Shown here piece by piece: positions 48,544 through 57,356 of a stretch of DNA of 64,000 bases. Every line of letters starts with the position of its first letter. Position 1 is the stretch's first letter. The position numbers and the translations under genes are program-made. The DNA lies in contig JABDIN010000029.1 of NCBI GenBank assembly GCA_013003715.1, positions 1 to 64,000 on the forward strand. The letters run 5' to 3'. The stretch is from Desulfobacteraceae bacterium. GTDB taxonomy: Bacteria; Desulfobacterota; Desulfobacteria; Desulfobacterales; Desulfosarcinaceae. A model generated the notes under the pieces. It was not told the origin of the DNA. It ran no database searches and saw only the letters and a list, made by a program, of their open reading frames with translations.

Positions 48544-48707
48544 TCATCGGTCCACGACCCGAAAATCAGGAGCGGTCAACAAACAGGCGCATCGAGCTCT
48601 ATTTCCAATTGTTCATGTCAATCCGGGAGGCGTTCGCCGCCAGGGCCGATCATAAGCGGATTGTTGTTTTTCACCCTAAAAATGTCTATATTGCCTGTAA
48701 AAGTTAA
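48540..48707 (+). CDS. possible small protein overlapping the MBL gene
   Basis: A 55-aa frame starts at an ATGA overlap with the MBL stop and ends with TAA at 48707. It is Arg-rich with alternating hydrophobic residues (ELYFQLFMSIREAF, then KRIVVFHPKNVYIACKS). The stop/start overlap suggests translational coupling, but the 3' part also holds the promoter of the next gene. It could equally be chance. Confidence 0.3.
   Translation: MIIGPRPENQERSTNRRIELYFQLFMSIREAFAARADHKRIVVFHPKNVYIACKS
48664..48692 (+). promoter_or_regulatory. promoter of the lipoprotein gene
   Basis: TTGTTT (48664-48669), 17 nt, TATATT (48687-48692), about 40 bp before the start codon. Confidence 0.5.
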
Positions 48708-48734
48708 ACATGTGCACAACACCAAGGAGGCGAA

Positions 48735-49463
48735 ATGAAAAAAAACACCGGTATCATCATTGTCCTGTTCGGCTTTATTTTATCCGGCTGTTCAACGGCT
48801 TACAAGGCGACGCCCATCTCATTTAAAGCGCCTTCGGCATACACCAACAATGTCACCTTGAACGGCGCTCAAATCGCTGCGCAGGCGTTTGATGACGGCA
48901 CACTTGCCAAAGAGGCTTTTGGATTTGACATACGGGGGGCCGGCATGCTTCCGGTTCAGGTCATATTCGACAACCAGGGGGAGTATCACCTTGAGGTGAA
49001 TGCGCAAGAGGCCCTGCTCGAGGATACGGAAGGCAATTTGTGGCCGATATTGAATCAGACCCTTGCCCATGAACGCGCCACCAAGTATGCCCAAACCAAG
49101 GAAACGTTTGCGGCGGGAGCTTATAAAGGTTTTCTGGGGGCAACGGCCGGTGCGGTCATTGGGGCGGCCATCGGCATCGTAACCGGGGAAGATATGTTAT
49201 CCAGCATCGGAAAGGGAGCTGCTGTGGGTGGTGCGGCCGGGGCGACACTTGGCGGTGCCCAGGGGTACAGCGAAAATGATGCCAGACGCTCCATCACCAG
49301 TGATCTTCGATCCAAATCATTGGAAAACAAAGCCATTAAACCCGGTGTACTGGCCCACGGCATCTTGTTTTTCCCCGGCGAGGCCAAAGAAGCCGGCAAG
49401 TTGAGGATACAATTAATCGAAAAGGAAAGCGGGACGGTACATCCCCTCGTATTCGACCTGTAA
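48735..49463 (+). CDS. Glycine-zipper lipoprotein of unknown function
   Basis: The 242-aa protein has a lipoprotein signal peptide (about 1-19) with lipobox LSGC, so it is lipid-anchored at Cys19. A glycine-zipper region (about 128-175; FLGATAGAVIGAAIGIVTG and GKGAAVGGAAGATLGGAQG) could insert in the membrane. The rest is beta-rich and ends in a LRIQLIEKESGTVHPLVFDL strand. AAGGAGGCG precedes the ATG. It faces rlpA, another envelope lipoprotein. Confidence 0.85.
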   Translation: MKKNTGIIIVLFGFILSGCSTAYKATPISFKAPSAYTNNVTLNGAQIAAQAFDDGTLAKEAFGFDIRGAGMLPVQVIFDNQGEYHLEVNAQEALLEDTEGNLWPILNQTLAHERATKYAQTKETFAAGAYKGFLGATAGAVIGAAIGIVTGEDMLSSIGKGAAVGGAAGATLGGAQGYSENDARRSITSDLRSKSLENKAIKPGVLAHGILFFPGEAKEAGKLRIQLIEKESGTVHPLVFDL

Positions 49464-49490
49464 GCGGCCGATGGCCGGCTGCGGAATGAT

Positions 49491-50162
49491 CTAATCGATC
49501 CGGACGGCTTCCACCAGGACCTGGGCGGTGCCATGCTCATGAAATCCCAGTTGTTTGGCGGCGGCGGCAGACAAATCAATGATTCTCCCGGCCACAAAAG
49601 GGCCGCGATCATTGACCCGCAACAACATGGTCCGTCCGTTTTCCAGGTTGGTGACCTTCACGTGGAACGGCAGGGGCAGCAATTTGTGAGCCGCAGTAGG
49701 TTTACCGGGGTCGAACGCCTCGCCATTGGCGGTCATATGCCCGTCATGCTGATGATAGGTTTCAAAACCGTACCATGAGGCCGTGCCTTTTTCACGATAT
49801 CGGTTGGCTTCGGCAATGGTCATGGGTGTATACCGCTTCCCCTTGACCACATATGGCGCACGTTTGACACGTCCCTGTTGAATCGCCTCCTTGGGAGACA
49901 AACCGTCAATACTGTCGATATCGTGGGTCATGGGCCAGTCCATGGGGGCGGTGATAACATCAAAGGTGAACTCGCCCAGTTTATATGTCAGTTTCAGGGC
50001 GCCCACGGTGGCCTTGGTGGCAAACTTGGCTGTTTTATAGGTTGCCTTGACAGTTCCCTTGGTGATTTTATATGTGGTGGACACCACACCACAGGCAGTG
50101 AAAAAAAAAAGGCACGAGCAGGCTAATAACAATCGTGATCCAAACGGTTTTTCAGACATCAT
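49491..50162 (-). CDS. rlpA: RlpA-like septal lipoprotein (double-psi beta-barrel)
   Basis: The 223-aa lipoprotein has a signal peptide (about 1-23) with lipobox FTAC and a region of TTYKITKGTVKATYKTAKFATKA-type repeats (about 28-60). A C-terminal DPBB domain follows (GTASWYGFETYHQHDGHMTANGEAFDP, about 126-152), with the RVNDRGPFVAGRIIDLSAAAA motif holding the catalytic Asp of lytic transglycosylases. There is no SPOR domain. Three start codons lie in tandem (50165, 50162, 50159). Confidence 0.92.
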   Translation of the reverse strand: MMSEKPFGSRLLLACSCLFFFTACGVVSTTYKITKGTVKATYKTAKFATKATVGALKLTYKLGEFTFDVITAPMDWPMTHDIDSIDGLSPKEAIQQGRVKRAPYVVKGKRYTPMTIAEANRYREKGTASWYGFETYHQHDGHMTANGEAFDPGKPTAAHKLLPLPFHVKVTNLENGRTMLLRVNDRGPFVAGRIIDLSAAAAKQLGFHEHGTAQVLVEAVRID

Positions 50163-50183
50163 CACTCAACCCGGAAGATCAGT

Positions 50184-50801
50184 ATGGGAAATCAGGACAC
50201 CTGGCAACAACGATATCAGGATAAAGAGATTCCGTGGGATACGGGGCGCCCGGATGCGCATCTCATCAGAACGGTGCTGCAGTCTCCGGTCGTACCCGGA
50301 CGGCTTCTTGAAATCGGTTGTGGTACCGGTACCAATGCGATTTGGCTGGCACAACATGGTTTTTCCGTCACGGCAGTGGACATTTCCGCTCTGGCCGTAC
50401 AAAAAGCCCAGGAAAAAGCAGCGGCCGAAACCGATGGTAAAATCGATTGCGTATTTTACACGGCGGATCTCCTGAAAAAGGATATCAAGGGGTTGCCCTT
50501 TGAATTTGCATTCGATCGCGGATGTTTCCACTCCGTTTATTCAGACAATCAATTGGTTTTTTTTGCCGAGCGGGTAAGCCGGCATCTGGTTCCGGGCGGC
50601 CGGTGGCTCAGCCTGATCGGCAGTGCGGACGACCCCCCGCGGGACACGGGGCCACCGCGGTTGTCGGCAGTGGAGATTGTCACGGCCACGGAACCCCTGT
50701 TCGAAATCCTGCGTCTGGAATCCATTCGCTTTGATTCCTTACACAAACCCGGACCACGGGGCTGGCTTTGCCTGATGAAAAAACGTGACCCGGCGGGCTA
50801 A
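50184..50801 (+). CDS. Class I SAM-dependent methyltransferase (TPMT/TehB-like)
   Basis: The 205-aa methyltransferase has SAM motif I LEIGCGTGTNAIWLA (about 42-56) and motif II VTAVDISALAV. The N-terminal WQQRYQDKEIPWDTGRPD matches thiopurine/chalcogen-type methyltransferases. A substrate such as selenite, tellurite or thiols is possible, not proven. GGAAGATC precedes the ATG, which is only about 20 bp from the divergent rlpA start. Confidence 0.88.
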   Translation: MGNQDTWQQRYQDKEIPWDTGRPDAHLIRTVLQSPVVPGRLLEIGCGTGTNAIWLAQHGFSVTAVDISALAVQKAQEKAAAETDGKIDCVFYTADLLKKDIKGLPFEFAFDRGCFHSVYSDNQLVFFAERVSRHLVPGGRWLSLIGSADDPPRDTGPPRLSAVEIVTATEPLFEILRLESIRFDSLHKPGPRGWLCLMKKRDPAG

Positions 50802-50880
50802 GCTCACGCTTGCGCTTATGTATTTCAACCACCGGTATCGTTCTTACCGGCAACGGCATCGATCGTAACAAAAGATCAGC

Positions 50881-51954
50881 TCATGGCACCAATCCGGCCA
50901 CCGTTTCCGCATCCAGTTTCCCTACCAATCCGATGATCAGTTGAATGGCACTGTCGTAATCCTCACGATGTATGATAGCCGAGTGGCTGTGAATGTGCCG
51001 GGCGCATACGCCCAGTACGATGGTGGGCACACCGATACCATGCAGGTGGATCTGCGAACCGTCCGTTGCCCCGCCGGTCATGGCGGAAAATTGCAGGGGA
51101 ATATTCAGTTCATCGGCTGTGCTGATGACCAGATCCCTCAACTTCAAATTGGGTATCATCCGGGCATCGAATAGCGACAAACAAGGGCCCTGCCCCAGCT
51201 TGACATCCGATTCTTCAGGTTTTATACCCGGTACGTCGCCGCAGATATCCGATTCGAGCACAATGCCCACATCCGGGCTGACAATTTCCGAGCTGGTCTT
51301 GGCACCGCGGGTACCGACCTCTTCCATTACGGTGGCCACTCCGAACAGCTGATTGGGATGCGGGTTCTTCGAAAAATGTCCCAGGGCATCGATCATCATG
51401 GCCACACCCACGCGATCATCGAATGCTTTACTCATGTAGGACTTGCCATTGGCGAGCACCTTAAAATCAGAGTCGGGAACGGCCGGATCGCCTTGTCTCA
51501 CCCCAAGGGATTCCACTTCCTCTCTGGAGGATGCACCGATGTCGATGTACATATCCTTCTTCTCAACAACTTTTTTACGCTCCTCACTCGGCAGCATGTG
51601 TGGCGGCTTGGCACCGATGACCCCCAGAATATCACCCTTATGGGTTTTGATGATCACCCGTTGACCAAGCAAAACCTGGTCCCACCAACCGCCGAGGGGG
51701 AGAAATTTCAAAAATCCCTCTTTTGTGATGTAGTTAATCATGAAGCCGATTTCATCCATATGGGCGGCGAGCATCACCTTTGGCCCCTTCTCTCCCGCAG
51801 CGCAGATAAGGCTGCCGATGCGATCCTGCTCAATTCGTCCGAGGGATTCGAGGTGACACCGGATGAGATGTCGAATATCGGATTCGTATCCCGGCACTCC
51901 GTGTGCCTCTGTCAGTTCTTTCAATAGTTGTTGCGTATGATCCGTGATTTTCAT
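50881..51954 (-). CDS. M42-family metallopeptidase
   Basis: The 357-aa tetrahedral-type aminopeptidase (FrvX/TET family) forms large cytosolic complexes. The dinuclear metal and catalytic residues are visible in AHMDEIGFMI (about 59-68), AFDDRVGVAM (about 172-181), MEEVGTRGA (about 210-218), LESDICGD and ARHIHSH. AAGGAGATAA precedes the ATG. It is the last gene of the nine-gene minus-strand block, 19 bp after yebG. Confidence 0.95.
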   Translation of the reverse strand: MKITDHTQQLLKELTEAHGVPGYESDIRHLIRCHLESLGRIEQDRIGSLICAAGEKGPKVMLAAHMDEIGFMINYITKEGFLKFLPLGGWWDQVLLGQRVIIKTHKGDILGVIGAKPPHMLPSEERKKVVEKKDMYIDIGASSREEVESLGVRQGDPAVPDSDFKVLANGKSYMSKAFDDRVGVAMMIDALGHFSKNPHPNQLFGVATVMEEVGTRGAKTSSEIVSPDVGIVLESDICGDVPGIKPEESDVKLGQGPCLSLFDARMIPNLKLRDLVISTADELNIPLQFSAMTGGATDGSQIHLHGIGVPTIVLGVCARHIHSHSAIIHREDYDSAIQLIIGLVGKLDAETVAGLVP

Positions 51955-51973
51955 TTATCTCCTTGCCTATGCC

Positions 51974-52294
51974 TCATTTTTTTTTGCCTTTACCCGGCTT
52001 ATCTTCCGCCTTCTTGTCATCATCAATACCGCTTGCGGCTGCTTTTGCCTGGGGCATTTTCGGTTTGATGTTTTTTAAAATCCGTATCACTTCCTCCCGG
52101 TTTCTGGACAGATATACGGTGAGTTCATCAAGGGAATCCTCTTTGATATCCACATTTTCAGCTTTCCCGATGAACACAAAAAGCTTTTCCGCGATGTCGA
52201 GCATTTTATCATGCTCGTCTGCTTCCTTTTTCGACGTATACATGCCCACCTCTTTCCCATTTCTAATAACATGGTAACGCACTTCTACTGCCAT
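51974..52294 (-). CDS. yebG: YebG-family protein
   Basis: The 106-aa protein is similar over its first 75 residues to E. coli YebG (MAVEVRYHVIRNGKEVGMYTSKKEADEHDKMLD region). It ends with a lysine-rich tail (KPGKGKKK). In E. coli YebG is SOS-induced; no obvious LexA box precedes the gene here. It lies 38 bp after the RACo-like gene and 19 bp before the peptidase gene, so it is probably part of the operon. Confidence 0.85.
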   Translation of the reverse strand: MAVEVRYHVIRNGKEVGMYTSKKEADEHDKMLDIAEKLFVFIGKAENVDIKEDSLDELTVYLSRNREEVIRILKNIKPKMPQAKAAASGIDDDKKAEDKPGKGKKK

Positions 52295-52332
52295 CTTAAT
52301 TTCCTCTCGTTAATTAAACGCCATTCATTATG

Positions 52333-53955
52333 TTATCCGAACACCTGCTGCACCTTTACCGAAGGGAATCGGGATCGATCCGTATGCGGTAGAAACCTGG
52401 CGGCTGAAAACCGGTTCATGAAATCCTGGTTCACATTGAGTTCCAGATAGGTAATACCATCCCGGATGCTATCGATGGTATCCAATGCCGACCGGGATGA
52501 CAATGCCAGAGTTGCCCCCTCAAGCGAACTATTGCCTAAAGATGTATAAACCGCCAACGGCAGATCCGGAATCATGCCGATGGTAATCGCTGAAACCGGA
52601 TTTATCAGAGACCCGAAAGTCCCTGCAATATAAAACCGGTCCAACTGATCCTGGGACAACCCCACCGAACCGGTAATGGTTTCGAGGATGGTGTACATGG
52701 CTGCCTTGCTCCTGACCAAGCTGTCCAGATCCGTCTGGCTGAAGCAAAGATCCTCACCCGTTTCCGAAGCCTCCCCGGAGACCAGTACAAAATGATTCTG
52801 ACCGTCAATCGTTCTGAACCGGTCGCCGCAGGCATCCGGATTCAGCTTCCCCCGAATATCGATTTTCCCTTTGGAAAACAAGGCGGCGGCCAGGTCGATA
52901 ACGCCTGAACCGCAAATACCGATGGGGGGAAGATCGCCGATGGTGCTGACGGCAAATCCGCCGTTCCCGGATTCCGCCTGAACACGATCAATAACACCGT
53001 CACCGGCCGGCATGCCGATTTTCGAAACACCCCCCTCCAAGGCCGGACTTGCGGCCCCGGCACAAGCCATCATCCAGTCCCGGTTCCCCAACACCACTTC
53101 CGCATTGGTCCCCACGTCCACCAGGATACCCACCTCGGATGATCGATGGAGGCCCGAATACAAAATACCGGCCACCAGATCCCCGCCAAAATAGCTGCCG
53201 ACATTGGGGAACACGACAACCCGGGCGGATGGTCCGGCACGGATCCCGATATCCACGGCCTTCAGCAGCCCCGGACGATTAGACGCCGGGATGTAAGGTT
53301 CCCTGATGATCCAGCGGGACGGCAGGCCCAAAAAAAGATGGGTCATGGCCGTATTGCCGGCAACGCTGACCAGATGAACGTCGGACGGATCAATGCCAGT
53401 ATCCCGGCAAAGGCTTTCCAGATGAGCGTTGATGCCGTCGATGATCAAGGTGGTGAGATGCTTCCCGCCTGATTTGCTGTCCGCATGATGAATCCGGGCG
53501 AGGACATCCGGACCGACGGTCGTCTGCGGATTGTTGAAACTGACCTCGGCCATTGGCTCACCAGTGGCCAGATCCATGAGCCGCATCACCACCTGCGTGG
53601 TCCCCAGATCAATTGCGGTACCGCAAAGACGGTGAATCTCGACATCCGCCGCCGCATGCACCACCAGCCATCGGGACCTGTCCTTGATCAGAACACAGCG
53701 TATGGCCGTATCACCGGTCCTGATCACCTGCGGCAAGGCGCGCATGACATCGATATCCACATCGACCATGTCCGCACCGACGTAATCCCGGAGAGCACGG
53801 ATCAATCGTTCGACATCAGCCGTATTGTCCTTGAGAGACGGTTCCGGCAATCGAATCCTGGCGACCCACCCCTTGTTCAAGCCACCGCCACTGGTATTGT
53901 CGTCATTCATCTGTTTCGTATTCGTAATAACCGGAGGCGCAATTTCAGTAAGCAT
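52333..53955 (-). CDS. RACo-type ASKHA protein (DUF4445) lacking the ferredoxin domain
   Basis: This protein is related to reductive activators of corrinoid proteins. The 540-aa protein has the linker domain (VARIRLPEPSLKDNTADVERL, about 31-51) and an ASKHA ATPase core with AIDLGTTQVVMRL (about 114-126), SVAGNTAMTHLFLGL and VDVGTNAEVVLG. The C-terminal GSGVIDLAAAL and AGTFGSLI motifs follow. The usual N-terminal 2Fe-2S domain with its four Cys is absent. Start choice is uncertain: the frame opens at 54030, and neither 54030, 53955 nor 53910 has a ribosome binding site. Confidence 0.85.
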   Translation of the reverse strand: MLTEIAPPVITNTKQMNDDNTSGGGLNKGWVARIRLPEPSLKDNTADVERLIRALRDYVGADMVDVDIDVMRALPQVIRTGDTAIRCVLIKDRSRWLVVHAAADVEIHRLCGTAIDLGTTQVVMRLMDLATGEPMAEVSFNNPQTTVGPDVLARIHHADSKSGGKHLTTLIIDGINAHLESLCRDTGIDPSDVHLVSVAGNTAMTHLFLGLPSRWIIREPYIPASNRPGLLKAVDIGIRAGPSARVVVFPNVGSYFGGDLVAGILYSGLHRSSEVGILVDVGTNAEVVLGNRDWMMACAGAASPALEGGVSKIGMPAGDGVIDRVQAESGNGGFAVSTIGDLPPIGICGSGVIDLAAALFSKGKIDIRGKLNPDACGDRFRTIDGQNHFVLVSGEASETGEDLCFSQTDLDSLVRSKAAMYTILETITGSVGLSQDQLDRFYIAGTFGSLINPVSAITIGMIPDLPLAVYTSLGNSSLEGATLALSSRSALDTIDSIRDGITYLELNVNQDFMNRFSAARFLPHTDRSRFPSVKVQQVFG

Positions 53956-54069
53956 CAACCGGGGAAGAATATTCCACAAACAACATAATGTTGCAAGGAG
54001 ATCATTTTTCGACCCGGGATTGATCCGCATGGGTGCGCGCGGTATTGAACAGGGATAGGAAGGGACGGC

Positions 54070-54819
54070 TTACGATATCCGCTTCTCGATTTCCCCGAGA
54101 ACGCGATTCATGGTTTCACCGGCGTTGCCCATGAGGGCCAAGTCGGTGACCTGGTTGGTTAGGGGCGTGGATTCGGGATTGATTTCCACGATGACCGCGC
54201 CGTTTTGCTTGGCGATGACCGGTATGTAGGCGGCGGGTTGAACAAATGCGGATGTCCCCACCACAAGCATGACATCACAGGTTTCCGCAAGCTGCTGGGA
54301 TCGCATCAGGGCGGCCGGCGGAATCATTTCGCCAAAAAACACGATATCCGGCCGTAAAATTCCGTTGCAGTCGCATCGTGGCGGAATCTGCGTCATTTTG
54401 ATATCGGTGGTTGCATAGATTCTGTTGCACTCACTGCAGAAGTGCCGGATAAAACTGCCATGAAATTCGATAACATCCGTATTACCGGCAACCTGATGCA
54501 AACCATCCACATTCTGGGTGATAATACTGGTCAGAATCCCCAATTCTTCCAATCGGGCTAGTCCCTTGTGTCCATCGTTGGGACGGGCCTTGTCCAGCAA
54601 GTCTTTCATGCCCTTGATCAATACATTCCAGACCGACACCGGATCTTTTGTAAACGCATCGATATGGGCGAATTTCATGGGATCTATTTTTTCCCAAACC
54701 CCGCCTTTGCCCCGAAACGGGGGGATGCCGCTTTCCACGGAAATACCGGCACCGGTCAGTGCAATGGTCTTGCTGGATCGGGATAAAAGGTCGGCAACCT
54801 CTTCAATCAGGGTAGTCAT
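54070..54819 (-). CDS. Sirtuin (NAD-dependent protein deacylase)
   Basis: This enzyme removes acyl groups from lysine using NAD. The 249-aa protein has GAGIS (23-27), TQNVDGLH (101-108), catalytic His120 in EFHG, and zinc Cys128, 131, 149 and 151. The Tyr-x-x-Arg pair of desuccinylases is not seen, so acetyl or short acyl groups are likely. Its ATG lies 1 nt after the stop of the MBL gene; a TTG 15 nt upstream would overlap it. Confidence 0.93.
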   Translation of the reverse strand: MTTLIEEVADLLSRSSKTIALTGAGISVESGIPPFRGKGGVWEKIDPMKFAHIDAFTKDPVSVWNVLIKGMKDLLDKARPNDGHKGLARLEELGILTSIITQNVDGLHQVAGNTDVIEFHGSFIRHFCSECNRIYATTDIKMTQIPPRCDCNGILRPDIVFFGEMIPPAALMRSQQLAETCDVMLVVGTSAFVQPAAYIPVIAKQNGAVIVEINPESTPLTNQVTDLALMGNAGETMNRVLGEIEKRIS

Positions 54820-54820
54820 T

Positions 54821-55663
54821 TCAGACCATGTCAAATGTCATGTCGCTGCCCACGGCGAAACAATGCAAGGCCATGCCTTTTTCTTCGATGATACGATGGC
54901 AATCATCCACCACTGCATCCACTTCACTGTCCGTACGTTCCTGATTGTGATGGAACAGGCCGAACTGCTTCACACTTGCTGCAAAAGCCAGGTCCAGCGC
55001 ATCGGTGTATGTCGAATGTCCCCATTCGATCATTTCATCATATTCATCAGGTTTATATTCGGCGTCATGGATCAACAGATCGGCACCATCGCAAAAGGAT
55101 ATGTAATCATCGAATTTCCGCCCTCCCGGGTGTACAAATCCGAGTTCATTGTCCGTCAGAAATACAAAGGATTTTCCATCTTCAATGAATTTATATCCTT
55201 TGCCGGTGTTGGGATGGCTGATTGGGAAAGGAATGACGGTGATGGATCCGATTTCGAATGCTTCGGGATTACCGGGCTCGTAAATTATTTTGGCTTTCAG
55301 ATCTGAATATTTGACCGGGAAATTGGGTGGCGCCATGACTTTGGAAAACATGCTCTCCATGTATTTCTTGTGAAACGGGCCGCGGTGCATGCGGATTTCC
55401 TGATGTTCGAGAAACAGGGGCCTGAAAAAAGGAAATCCCATGAGGTGGTCCCAATGGGCATGGGTGAGAAGAAAATTATATTTCCGGGTTCCTTCTTCAT
55501 GCAAAGAATTGCCCAGCCGGCGGATACCTGTTCCGGCATCGACAATGATGATATCGCCTTCACGGCTTCTGATTTCAAGACAGGTGGTGTCACCACCGTA
55601 CTTTATATACTCTTTCCCTGAAACCGGTATGGAGCCTCTTGAACCCCAGCATTTAATATACAT
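54821..55663 (-). CDS. MBL-fold metal-dependent hydrolase
   Basis: The 280-aa protein begins MYIKCWGSRGSIPVSG and has the metal motif LTHAHWDHLMGFPFF (about 66-80), FLTDNELG and a final FHHNQERTD. It fits the RNase Z/PhnP-like branch of MBL hydrolases, as also found fused to regulatory domains. The substrate is unknown. It is tightly linked to the sirtuin gene. Confidence 0.88.
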   Translation of the reverse strand: MYIKCWGSRGSIPVSGKEYIKYGGDTTCLEIRSREGDIIIVDAGTGIRRLGNSLHEEGTRKYNFLLTHAHWDHLMGFPFFRPLFLEHQEIRMHRGPFHKKYMESMFSKVMAPPNFPVKYSDLKAKIIYEPGNPEAFEIGSITVIPFPISHPNTGKGYKFIEDGKSFVFLTDNELGFVHPGGRKFDDYISFCDGADLLIHDAEYKPDEYDEMIEWGHSTYTDALDLAFAASVKQFGLFHHNQERTDSEVDAVVDDCHRIIEEKGMALHCFAVGSDMTFDMV

Positions 55664-55705
55664 TGAATACCCTGGATCCGGAAAAATTATTTGTGGATTC
55701 TCCGA

Positions 55706-56530
55706 TCAGCATTCCGGAATCGTTTTCCCGTAAAACGTGTGCCAGACGCCGTCACGTTGCCAGGTTTTGATAATCGAAACCTGGATTCTTTCCAGTTCAC
55801 GGCTGATTTGCCTGGCCTCGCTACGGAGAAGGCCGGATAATATAAAATGCTTTTCTCTCAAAAAACCCTTTGACACAACCAAATGCCGCATCACGTCATA
55901 ATGTATGTTCGATATCATAAGATCGACCGGCAAGTCCATAAATTTCTCCGCATCCCCCTGCACCACCATGATCCGATCGTGCAATCGATTCAGGCGGATA
56001 TTACGATTTGCAGTGGTCGCCGCCAATCCATTGAGTTCCACAGCGATCACCCGGCGGCATCCGTACCGCGCCGCCGCCAATGCCAGCAAACCGGTACCGG
56101 TGCCGATATCCAAGGCCAGATCCGGTGCCCCTTCGGCCATGGCAAGCTCCAGGGCTTCGAGGCAATCCCGTGTGGTCGGGTGTGTGCCAGTGCCGAACAC
56201 AAGGCCGGGATCAAGTATGATCGTCCGTTGCGAGTTCTCTGTTCCGTCCGCATTCCATGGTGGGCAAATCGTCAGGCCACACACCTGCAGGGGTACCACT
56301 GGGCCACCCTGCCACTCTTCATAACTCATCCGGTAATGATCAATCAGGCTGACCTCCGGTTGCTCACGGACAATTGATTCAACAGCATCCATCGATGGAC
56401 TGGAGAAGAAAAGAAATGAGTATTCATCCTCTTCCCAGTTTCCCAGGAAATTGCTGAATTCGGCCGTGAGGCAATTGCCCAAACGCCCCCGGAGATAATA
56501 AATATACAAATCCCGGTATGGTGCAGTCAT
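55706..56530 (-). CDS. prmA: 50S ribosomal protein L11 methyltransferase
   Basis: This SAM-dependent enzyme methylates L11 lysines and the N-terminus. The 274-aa protein has LDPGLVFGTGTHPTTRDCLEAL (about 104-125, the family signature), SAM motif LALDIGTGTGLLALAAARYG, and NIHYDVM in place of the usual NILA-type motif IV. The ATG at 56530 is chosen because the longer frame would overlap the CBS gene. Confidence 0.9.
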   Translation of the reverse strand: MTAPYRDLYIYYLRGRLGNCLTAEFSNFLGNWEEDEYSFLFFSSPSMDAVESIVREQPEVSLIDHYRMSYEEWQGGPVVPLQVCGLTICPPWNADGTENSQRTIILDPGLVFGTGTHPTTRDCLEALELAMAEGAPDLALDIGTGTGLLALAAARYGCRRVIAVELNGLAATTANRNIRLNRLHDRIMVVQGDAEKFMDLPVDLMISNIHYDVMRHLVVSKGFLREKHFILSGLLRSEARQISRELERIQVSIIKTWQRDGVWHTFYGKTIPEC

Positions 56531-56598
56531 CGGCGGGCAACGCTTATGCAGGACGTGCGTGTCATCATCATATGTTGAGGCACCCCATTTCGTTGCAG

Positions 56599-57270
56599 CT
56601 ACTTGGGAATTTCGTCCAGGCACCAATCCATAGGATCAATCAGGGTATATCCCAGCGCCTGCAAATCCCGTTTGATGGGGCCCACATTATTGGTCAACAG
56701 GTAAGGAAATACGGCGCGCTTGTCTTTCTCCCAGTATCTGGCGACCAGTATACTTCCAATGGAAATATTTTTCGCTGTAATGGCATCCACGATAATCTTC
56801 AGTTGACCGACTTTTTCTTTGGCGATGATACCCAGCAGTGTACCGGGCTGGCCGATTCCCAACACATTGGCAAAAGCACGCAATAAATCCCGGACGGAAA
56901 TAATCCCTTTCAATTGATGCTTATCGTCCACCACGGGAAAGGCGCCCACCTTTTGTTTCAATATCATGAGCAATGCATCCTGGATGGTATGCGTGGGTTG
57001 AATGGTGATGGGATTGATGGTCATGATGTCACGGACTTTAAGGCAGGTCACACTGTTTCGCGCCGCCGCATTTTCCGGGTCCTTGAACAGGTCATAGGGC
57101 ATGGCGGTGCGAATATCGCGATCCGTCACAATTCCGATGAGGATATTATCATTGTCCACCACCGGGATGTGTCGAACCCGATTTTTAAACATCAGCTCCT
57201 GGGCCTCGAAAATACTGGCATCCCTTTCCAGGGTAATCACCTTTTGAGTCATTGACTTACTGACAAACAT
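56599..57270 (-). CDS. Tandem CBS domain protein with ACT domain (AcuB-like)
   Basis: The 223-aa protein has two CBS domains (about 1-60 and 78-138; MTQKVITLERDASI and VRDIMTINPITIQPTHTI), which bind adenine nucleotides. A C-terminal ACT-like domain follows (about 140-215), with KVGQLKIIVDAITAKNISI. The size and order are those of Bacillus AcuB, whose exact role in acetoin/acetate control is unclear. It lies directly after the deacetylase gene. AAAGGAGAT precedes the ATG. Confidence 0.85.
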   Translation of the reverse strand: MFVSKSMTQKVITLERDASIFEAQELMFKNRVRHIPVVDNDNILIGIVTDRDIRTAMPYDLFKDPENAAARNSVTCLKVRDIMTINPITIQPTHTIQDALLMILKQKVGAFPVVDDKHQLKGIISVRDLLRAFANVLGIGQPGTLLGIIAKEKVGQLKIIVDAITAKNISIGSILVARYWEKDKRAVFPYLLTNNVGPIKRDLQALGYTLIDPMDWCLDEIPK

Positions 57271-57356
57271 TATTATCTCCTTTAAAAAATCTTCTGTGCG
57301 AAGGCATCAGGATCGATGCGGATCCGGTTGTTCAGATCTCTAACGGGAGCAAACAA

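Noticed and set aside
52295-52332. LexA box upstream of yebG
   Set aside because: No CTGT-N8-ACAG-like sequence in the short gap; only an AT-rich TTAATTAA palindrome.
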